Positions 46,601 to 55,600 of a stretch of DNA of 64,000 bases are shown here, piece after piece (the first letter of the stretch is position 1; every line of letters starts with the position of its first letter). The notes beneath the pieces were generated by a model that was given only the letters and a program-made list of their open reading frames with translations, did not search any database and was not told the DNA's origin. The position numbers and the translations under genes are program-made. The DNA is taken from the NCBI GenBank assembly GCA_963576735.1, contig OY755177.1:9362001-9426000 (forward strand), read 5' to 3'. The stretch is from Bedellia somnulentella. Lineage: Eukaryota > Arthropoda > Insecta > Lepidoptera > Bedelliidae.

Positions 46601-49600
46601 GAAGCGAGCGGAGCTAGCGAAGCTCCATTTACCCCCGACTTTTGCATTTCGTTGTGATCGTACTCCTCCCAAACGGCTCAACTCAGAACCCTGAAATTTT
46701 GCACGGTGGTCAAGGACCATGTCTAGATGGTTTATGACAATTTTGATACAAATCGGATGTACCACAGAGGAATAATCACCATTAAAAAATTAAAATGTTA
46801 GCCAATGGAAAATTTACGTAAACAATGCAAGCGCGTGAAAATAGATTTTTTTCATATTCGATCGTCCCAAAGTCACGTCCGTTTGCGCTCCGACACTTGG
46901 TGATTTTTCGAACTTTTGAACGCTAATACTCGAGTTCTAGAACATTATTCCCAAAAATTTTTTTAACGAAAAATTTCTTAAACATACTCTTTTTCAAAGA
47001 AAATAGGTATTTAGATATGTTTTTTTCAACAATAAAAATTGTTAACAATTTAGGTTTTCCAAAATCAGGACTGTAACTCCTTTGCAGTTTTGTGTAGAAT
47101 CAATCACGCGTTTAGGTAAACCAACAAGTATATTCAAAGAATCGTAACAAATTGCATAGCAACGTGTGTTGAGATATTTGTAGGATAAATCGTTCAACGA
47201 TAAGTAATATCTGAGAATCAGGCAATTGCTCGCTTCGCTCCTTTTATTGGCATCCGACGGTCCCATGCCAACCTGATATTCCTTTTCTATCTTACCATAT
47301 CATCTTTCACACTTCACTTCCAGGAATTATACTCGACTCACTCGATCACATAAACTAACAAAACATTTTTTTTGAGGAACCTCCTCTTTGCTGTATTGGC
47401 TCAACTTTTCTACCACTACCAACATTCGCTGCCACACAAAAGCGTAGAAACAAGAGCAGCATCATCACTGCCGTTCAGGTCTTTTCAGACACCGATTGAC
47501 TGGTCATTAATATAGGTAGTTCAATTCACGAAGAAGCGCCCCACCCTTCCTTCTAATCTTTAATATTAGAAGTGTGAAATAAAAGCTGATGTGTTAGTGC
47601 TTTCACGGTTAATTCATTTATTTAAAGGCTGGCGTCCGAAGTATGAAGAATAAAAGAGCATGTATGAAAAGATTGATGGATGTAAACGAAGCTAGAGAGG
47701 TTTGTCAGGATCGTGCGAAGTGGCGATCAATAGTCTCTGCCTACCCCAATGGGAACTAATGGCGTGAGTATATGTATGTATGTATGTGGACATAAAAACA
47801 ACTATTGACCAATCGTGTCGAAGCATGAGATTCACACTGAAAAAGCCTAACGTGAATAATTGGGGCACGTTTTCGTGGATTGAACTACCTATAGATTCAC
47901 AACTCCATTTACAGCATTACGCCTTTTCACTCCTTTTTCGATGTCGTCACACTTTCCATCCCTAGTAAACAAACTTCCCAGGTATATAAACACTTTCACA
48001 TCCATAGGAAACCATTCTAATCTTGAGATTAGCACATGCATACAAACAAAAGTGCATATTTACTGAGCGCGCGTTTTTTCTTCCCTGTCACTCATACTGA
48101 GTTTGAAGTAAGAGTGAGTTAGAGAACAGTAAGAGTGAGCGCAATAGCTGCTAACCCAGGAGGTCTACTCTTAACTCTTAAGGTTTAAATTAGCATTTCC
48201 ACTAAAATAATTCATTGATCCCGGCGGCTACAAAACAGCATGCAAAACAATTCTTTATGACTATCACAAATAACGTCTTAAGTTGCGCGCTCTGACAGAG
48301 GCGCCCGGGCGCCTCTCAACCTTTGGCGGAATTTCATAATTATAAGCAGACGCGCCCGGGCGCCTCTCAACCGCTGAAGGGTTCAAAACGTAAACTATAA
48401 TAGCTTCCGTAGGTCTTTTAACTGCTTGTAAAATATATTCGTGTCCCACTCGCCGCTTCTTGGGAAGAACAGAAGAATAGAACCTCCAGTCCAGGGTTAT
48501 GTTCCTTAAAACATTTGTGAAGATATCATTAAACATGAAGCACAATAAATAAAGCTAACTATAAACTCCGAAATATCCCAGGCAAAGACGGCAAATCGGT
48601 ATCCCAAAAGCAACAACTCCGCGTGATGCGCAGTTTCCGGGAAGGAACTTGCAACGTGCTGGTAGCGACGTGCGTGGCCGAGGAGGGACTGGACGTGGGC
48701 TCCGTTGACCTCATCGTGTGCTTCGACGTGTCCACCACCTCGCCAATACGACTCGTGCAGAGGTAGGGAAATTAGCTATAGATACAGATATCGTTAATTA
48801 AGGTGACGGCAACTTTCACAACCCAGGTAACTTCAAGAGATTCAACCTAGGAAACTTCAGCATCCACACTCCAGGTAACGTAAGAATCCACAACCTGAGA
48901 AACTTAAAAATCCTCAACCCAAGTAAATATCTCAATCTTCAAAATCTTAAATTTAGGAAAGACGGCAATCTTCAAAATCCCCTCCCCCTTCAAATACACA
49001 AAGCGGTATCTCATGCGCAGTAGTACAGTAGTAGCAATTAGTGTTGCCGGATAATCGATCGTGTATCGATTATAATCGATTATGCAAATGAGGCCCAAAT
49101 AATCTAATAATCGATAGTATTATCGATACTATCGATTATATCGATACTATCGATTATTAGATTATAATCGAAGAACGATATGATCGATTATGATCGATTA
49201 ATCGATTATAATTGTAATGTAATCGATAATAATCGATATTATCGATTAATCGACTAATCGATTATAATCTAATAATCGATTAATCGATTATATCGTCATT
49301 AGATTATAATCGATTAGTCGATTAATCGATTATAATTGTCAATTTTTCACACAGTGATAAAAATACAATATATATAAAATACAATACATAAACTTTATAT
49401 AAAATATTATATAATATATAAATATAATCTTTACTATCGATTATTATGTAAAAACCTTTATTTTACCATCTTTTCCCCACTCAACCACCAAAAGTGGCTA
49501 TGGAATTTATAATTCCTTGGCTCTGGCTACCCCTTCTAAGAAATTATAGCTGTGAGTATATATATATATATCGATTAATCTACGATAAAATTATTTATAT

Positions 49601-52600
49601 TTTTATTTATTCTATTTTTATCACAGTGTGTAAAATTTACAATTATAATCGATTAATCGATTATAATCTAATGACGATATAATCGATTAATCGATTATTA
49701 GATTATAATCGATTAGTTGATTAATCGATTATATCGATTATTATCGATTACATTACAATTAGTAGTTCCGGGAAGGAACTTGCAACGTGCTGGTAGCGAC
49801 GTGCGTGGCCGAGGAGGGGCTGGACGTGGGCTCCGTCGAACTCATCGTGTGCTTCGACGTGTCCACCACCTCGCCGATACGACTCGTGCAGAGGTAGGGA
49901 ATTCACATATATATTGAGAAATCTTATGATATTACTCATAAAGGCAAAGACGGCATTCTTCAAAATCTTCAATACAGGTGAAGTCGGCATGCTTCAAGAT
50001 TTAAATGTAAGCAAAGACAGCAATCTTCAATCTAAGCCAAGACCACAATCTTCAAAATATTAAACCTAGCCGAAGACAGCAGTCTTTAAAACCCTCAACC
50101 CAGGTAACTTAATAATCCTCAACCCGTGTTACTTCAAAATCCTCAACCAATGTTTCTTCAAAATCCTCAACAAAGGGAACTTCAAAATTCCAAACTTCGC
50201 AAAGAAGTCAATTTTCAAAATCCCAACCCCAATTATAGACATAAGACACAAAGCGGTATCTCATGCGCAGTGCAGTAGCAACGTGCTGGTAGTAACGTGC
50301 GTGGCCGAGGAGAGGCTGGACGTGTGCTCCGTCGACCTCATCGTGTGCTTCGACCTGTCCACCACCTCGCCGATACGGCTCGTGCAGAGGTATTCACTTA
50401 TATTGGTAGAATTCCTTAATTTAGGTGGCGACGGGAATTTACATCTTCAGTCCAGACAAGGAGAAAGTCATCAAAATACCAAACGCCAAGTAAAGATAGC
50501 ATTTTTCAAAATCTGTAAAGATGGCAATCTTCAAAATCTCAATTTTAGACAAATACGGCGACATTCAAAATCTTTAAACCAAAGAAAGACGGCAACCTTT
50601 AAAACTTCAATCTAGACATAGACCACAACCTTTAAAATCCCACCCCAAGCAAAGGCCGCAAAGCGGTATCCCATCAGCATTACAATGAGTTATTTAAGAA
50701 AGTCAGTATTCTTTATATGCAGTTAAATACAATCCAATATTGAGTTACAACTTAACGAAAGAAAGATTTGTATCTATAGATTATAATTAAATGGAAAACT
50801 CTTTGAATTCAAGTTGTCTTTAAATTGTACTTATTTTCTTTTAGGTGCGGGCGTACAGGTCGTGAAAGAGGCGGTCAAGTTTATATTTTGGTTACAGAAG
50901 GGAGAGAACATCAGGTAAGCCATAATTAAAACATGTAAATTTTATAAAAAACATTGATTATAATCAATAATTATTGTTTCCGTTGTGTTCTTTAGTAATA
51001 GCCCTTTTTACATTTCAGACTCTATTAGACTGCATGCGACAAAGAGACGGGCTCAATAAAAAAATAATGCATTCCAAAGATGTTCAAAATAGTCTGTACC
51101 AACTTAACCCTCGAATGATGCCACACGGGTTTACCCCAGAATGTCAGAAAATGTATATCACTGTAAAGAAAAAGACTGATCCAAAAGAAGAAATTGCCAA
51201 ATCTAAGAAGGTACGATGCATCTCAATTTAATTCGTATTACCGGCATGCCGTGGTTCAAAAATGATATAAATATTTAATATTGGATCATGGTATTGGACT
51301 TCCAAACTATATAATGCAATTTATATGTGTGACCAAAAAATATTAAAAACTCCCACCCGAAGTCTCGACACTTTTTGCCTCGCTAGGATCTTGTTTAAAT
51401 AGTTGAGTAATTATAATAAACTAGCAGCCCGTCCCGGCTTCGCTCGGGCATAAATTATCATTAACATTTTGTTTTTTATTTTATTACATGTATTATTATT
51501 TTAATATATTTTTTTAAAGTTTTAAGCTATGTTATATTTTTTGCTGTGTAGTGTCGGCTTAGAATAGCACTACCCCATTTCTTCCGGTGGGTGTACGTAA
51601 GAGGCGACTAACGGTTTTGGGGCTTTTGAGGGATTTTTGGGCGATGCGGTTGGAGACCCATCACCAACAACCTTTATTTAACCATCTTTTCCCCACACAA
51701 CTTCCAAAAGTGGCTGAGGAATTTCTGATTCCTTAGCTCTGGCTACCCCTTCTAGGGATTTATAGCCGTGAGTATATGTATGTATGTATGTATGTTATAT
51801 TTTTTTGTATTTATATTTAGATATATTTTTTTATTTTTTTTATTTTTCATAATGAGTAATTACATCAAAAGCCATTCAATTTATAGAGTTAGAGCTTCCC
51901 TGTAAACAATATTTGACGTTGTTGTATTTTGGGGCAGCAAAATAAATTGATGTTCAGGAGCTCCCATCCCACCCGCGATCCCTACTAATTTGAAGGTTTG
52001 TCCTTGGGACTTATTAATTGTTAAAGCAAAAGATGTTTTAACCGGAAATTGTAGCCGTTTAAATGTATTTGGCAGATCAGTTGGGGTCATCGGTATCCTC
52101 GGTATATGAGCTAATTGACCGGCTGCTGGGCCAGTGATAATAGTCGCTACAATTAAATTTTGCTTTAACTCTTTGATAAGCAGCCTCCCGTACCCCTTCG
52201 TGACAACAACTTACTATGCATAGCTAATCGAGAGGAGTTTTATCTATTTTTTTAATTCGAGATAACTTTCGAATGGAATGTTCGAATCGAATAATTCAAA
52301 AAGTAATATAAGGGTATTGAAGTAGTAAGAAATAATATATACGTTTTTTATAAGGATTAGATAGGTACAAATAAAGAGCCTTTTCTAAAGCAGGATTTTA
52401 ATTTAATTTTTAAATAATTTTATATAATGACGCTTGTTGTGAGATAACTATAATAGTTAGAGACATGCTGTCGGGGCATTTTTTTTAGATAATGATGTGT
52501 TCTATAAAATTGTAGTACATAATTTTATTCTATTGTCAATATTTTTCGCAGCGCACGGGATGTAAGGATTTTTGTTGGTATTTCTTTAACACCTTGGGTT

Positions 52601-55600
52601 ACATTTTTGAAGTTTACGTAAGGATCCCTATTTTTTTTTAAAATGAAATATAGCCTTTGTCACTCGGGAATAGTGTAGCATCAAAACAGTGAAAGAATTT
52701 TTCAAATCCGTCCAGTAGTTTTGGAGCCTATTCAATTCAAACAAACAAACAAAAAATCAAACCTTTCCTCTTTATAATATTGGTATAGATAAAGGAAAGA
52801 AAAATTTCGACACCAACGGGGATCCAACCCGCGACCACGGGTATACGCCCCCGTTTCTCTGCCATTTGAGCTACAGTGTCAATGGATGACATTGCAGTGC
52901 GAAATTCTTTTACTTGGTTTCGTTTACACTTTTAGTAGTGTTTGCGTTCCCTACCTCCGATTTTTTCACAAATTCGGAAGGCGACGTGGGCGTAAACCCG
53001 AGGTCGCGGGTTCTATCCCCGACGGTGTTAATTTTTTTCTTTCCTTTATTTATCATTTATTTATTAGTAATAATCCCCGCGTGAGGTTTTCATGAACAGA
53101 AAAAAACATTCAAGTTGAGTGATTCTTCAGCTTGAAGTTTTTATTAGTCGAAAGCTTTTTTCTTTCAAAATTTTGGCGATTAATATTACAAACGCATTAA
53201 GACTAAATGATATGCATAGCTGCTAATCCTGTTTTTAAAAGTGAAAACCATGCAATTAAATTATACTTAATGAATAACACGCCTTTAAACTATTTTCTTA
53301 GGCTCAAAAAGATCTCAGAACAATGTTACTGCATAAAAAGTCTAGTGAGGCTAACAGCAGCAGTTCCTTGTCTATTAAGGATCCTAAAGAAGAATACATT
53401 ACCGAAAAGGAGTTTAGAGAACTATATCCATCTGGAATGAACACAAGTACCACCAATGTTACTGAGTATTGGAATATAAGTAGAGGTAAATATTATGGAT
53501 ATTACTTATTCTTATGTTATTCGTTTTCTTCATCTACAAAAGACATATAGCTTCACTATGAACAATCTATGATAATAAGTTAAGATAAATTTTATTTGAT
53601 TTGCCTCATTATGTTTCAGATGCACTGTTGAAGATAGCTAAATGTGGAGAAATGCCATTTGGCTTTTCCAATTGGTTAGAATGGCAGAGGAGTTTACAAA
53701 ATACTGTAAATATAGGACATTCTAGAGATACTGAGATACTGACTGAGTTATTGACGTATAGTGATGCCAAAAGATTTGACTTACCGCCTTCTTCGCAAAA
53801 TCCAGGTAATAATTTACAAACGTGGCGACGAGCTTTTAAATGTGTTCTAAAGTTTTATTTAATGTGATACATTTAGTTTTCAGTACCCAAGATATCGCCT
53901 CACAAAACATTGCACCAGCATCACCACCACCGATTGCTCCAGTAAAACAGACTAAAACCAAAACGAAAACTATCGCAGTCAAATCTCCACAAAAGAAAGA
54001 TGGTGATATTCGAGCATTATTTAATACTGCTACAAAGTCAACTAAAAACTACACAAAGCTGATTAAAGATTTAGGTATAGCAAACGATGGAAGTGTTCCT
54101 ACAAGTTTAATAGATATCCTTGTTGATATGAGTGTTGAAAACTCTATTACAAGCAGTTGTGTTCTTTGTGAAAATTTATATGATTGTACAAATTTCACTT
54201 CCATAAAAATAATAGAATTACAAGGATCACCCAAATTCCAATTTTTGAAAAATCCCATTATACCTGATGTAAATATGTTAGAACATATTACTGCCGACGA
54301 CATAACACAACTTATAACAAGCAATGATTCCCTAAATCAGGAATTATTTGAATCTGATTTCAAAGACAATGATTTAAATGTTTCGAGTGAACATAGAAAT
54401 TTTGATTTAGACTTTGAATTCCAAATAGATGATATTGTTGAACCAAATGTGGAATCGACATGCACTAACAATTTTGATATTGGTGATATAGAAGATATAT
54501 TTGCGGAAAGTAGCCCAGAAGAGAATATAGAAAATATTCATTCAAAATCGGATGAGAAAAACTCCAGTAATCCCAAAGAGGCTCTCGAGTTTTTTGGGCT
54601 TGATAGCATTGAAGATATTTTTGCAGATTCCTGTGGCAGCACTGAAGATAAAAATGCTAATAAATCTTTAAATGTTTGTTTAGATAGTAAAATAAAAACG
54701 TTCAATACAATTGATTGTCCATTGAGCCCTTCAGTATTATCAGGCACATTGAGATCAGTTCCAGAACCTTGTTCTCCCATTCTTTGCAGCCAAGTTCGCA
54801 AATCGAAAGGGAATTTGAAAAAAGATCAAGTATGTTTTTCAACTCCGAAAGTGTGCAATTTATTAAACAAGCCAGATTTTGAAAAAGTTATAACTCCGGT
54901 TATTAAAAACAATAAAAACGAACTATCTACTAATATCAATAGCCAATTAGTAAATTATACTCGAAATGAAAAGAGCTTATTCACAATAACACAGCTAGTT
55001 GACATGATTAACAAAAACGACAGTAAACAAATTTCAATTTTATCACCAAGAAAAGATACCATAGATATTGTTGAGTTGGACAGCCGCGATAGGACTCCGT
55101 CTCCCATTATATTGACTCAAATGGAAAAGAAACAAAAGAAACTTAATAGCGACAAGTGTTTAAAAATCAACGACAGCCTTATTATTTTGGAAAGTGATAG
55201 TGACTCCGATGCTACAATAGAGTATCAAATAGGAGATAAACAACAACCATTTGATGAAAAACCTCTGGATACTGAAAAGGTCATAGAAACCAGTCCAGAG
55301 CTTAAGAGAAAATTTGTTGACAGTGATAGTGACAGTAACAGTGCATCACCGTTTTTTAATAAACGATTAAAATTAGAAACGAACAAGAAAAGCCTTTCTT
55401 TGCAAGAGAAAATATTAACAGCTTTATCAACCAATCTTGTTAATAATGACAAACCTAAGACCTCTGAAGCGAACACATCCTCAATTAATTTTGTTCTATC
55501 CCCAATTTTGAAACAATCGCAAAAAGAAAATTTCAACCCAAGCCAACAAGGCTCTAAATCCAATCTGGAAACAAAAACTTCTTTATCTGGTTTGCCGCAG

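Larger units (their letters stand above)
48763..50844 (+). repeat. FANCM intron 10: tandem exon-plus-minisatellite array
   Basis: Between exons 10 and 11 the DNA is made of repeats of one unit: exon-10 sequence followed by a degenerate minisatellite (CTTCAAAATCCTCAACCC-type units, many containing CAGGTAA). Exon heads (AAGCGGTATC.CATGCGCAG type) recur at about 48995-49021, 50246-50271 and 50655-50680 (the last with an altered CATCAGCAT end). After removing the inserted foldback the period is about 410-510 bp. Exon 11 follows normally. Confidence 0.75.
51420..52788. mobile_element. Composite repeat region in FANCM intron 12
   Basis: Starts with CTAGCAGCCCGTCCCGGCTT and CGCTCGGGCATAAATTATC and ends with TCAAATCCGTCCAGTAGTTT and AATATTGGTATAGAT, end types common in insect interspersed repeats. 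Within it are a full F1 copy (51543-51790) and a Helitron helicase fragment (51885-52190). Confidence 0.5.

Noticed and set aside
49766..49893. Copy B as a mutually exclusive alternative to FANCM exon 10
   Set aside because: Its 5' part is interrupted by a foldback and no acceptor gives the right phase, although near-identity to exon 10 is striking.
53885..53887. TTTTCAG as the acceptor of FANCM exon 15
   Set aside because: It shifts the reading frame; the AG at 53875-53876 restores the long open frame.
54049..55563. Minus-strand ORFs inside FANCM exon 15
   Set aside because: Shadows of the 644-codon sense frame, which is supported by splice phase at both ends.
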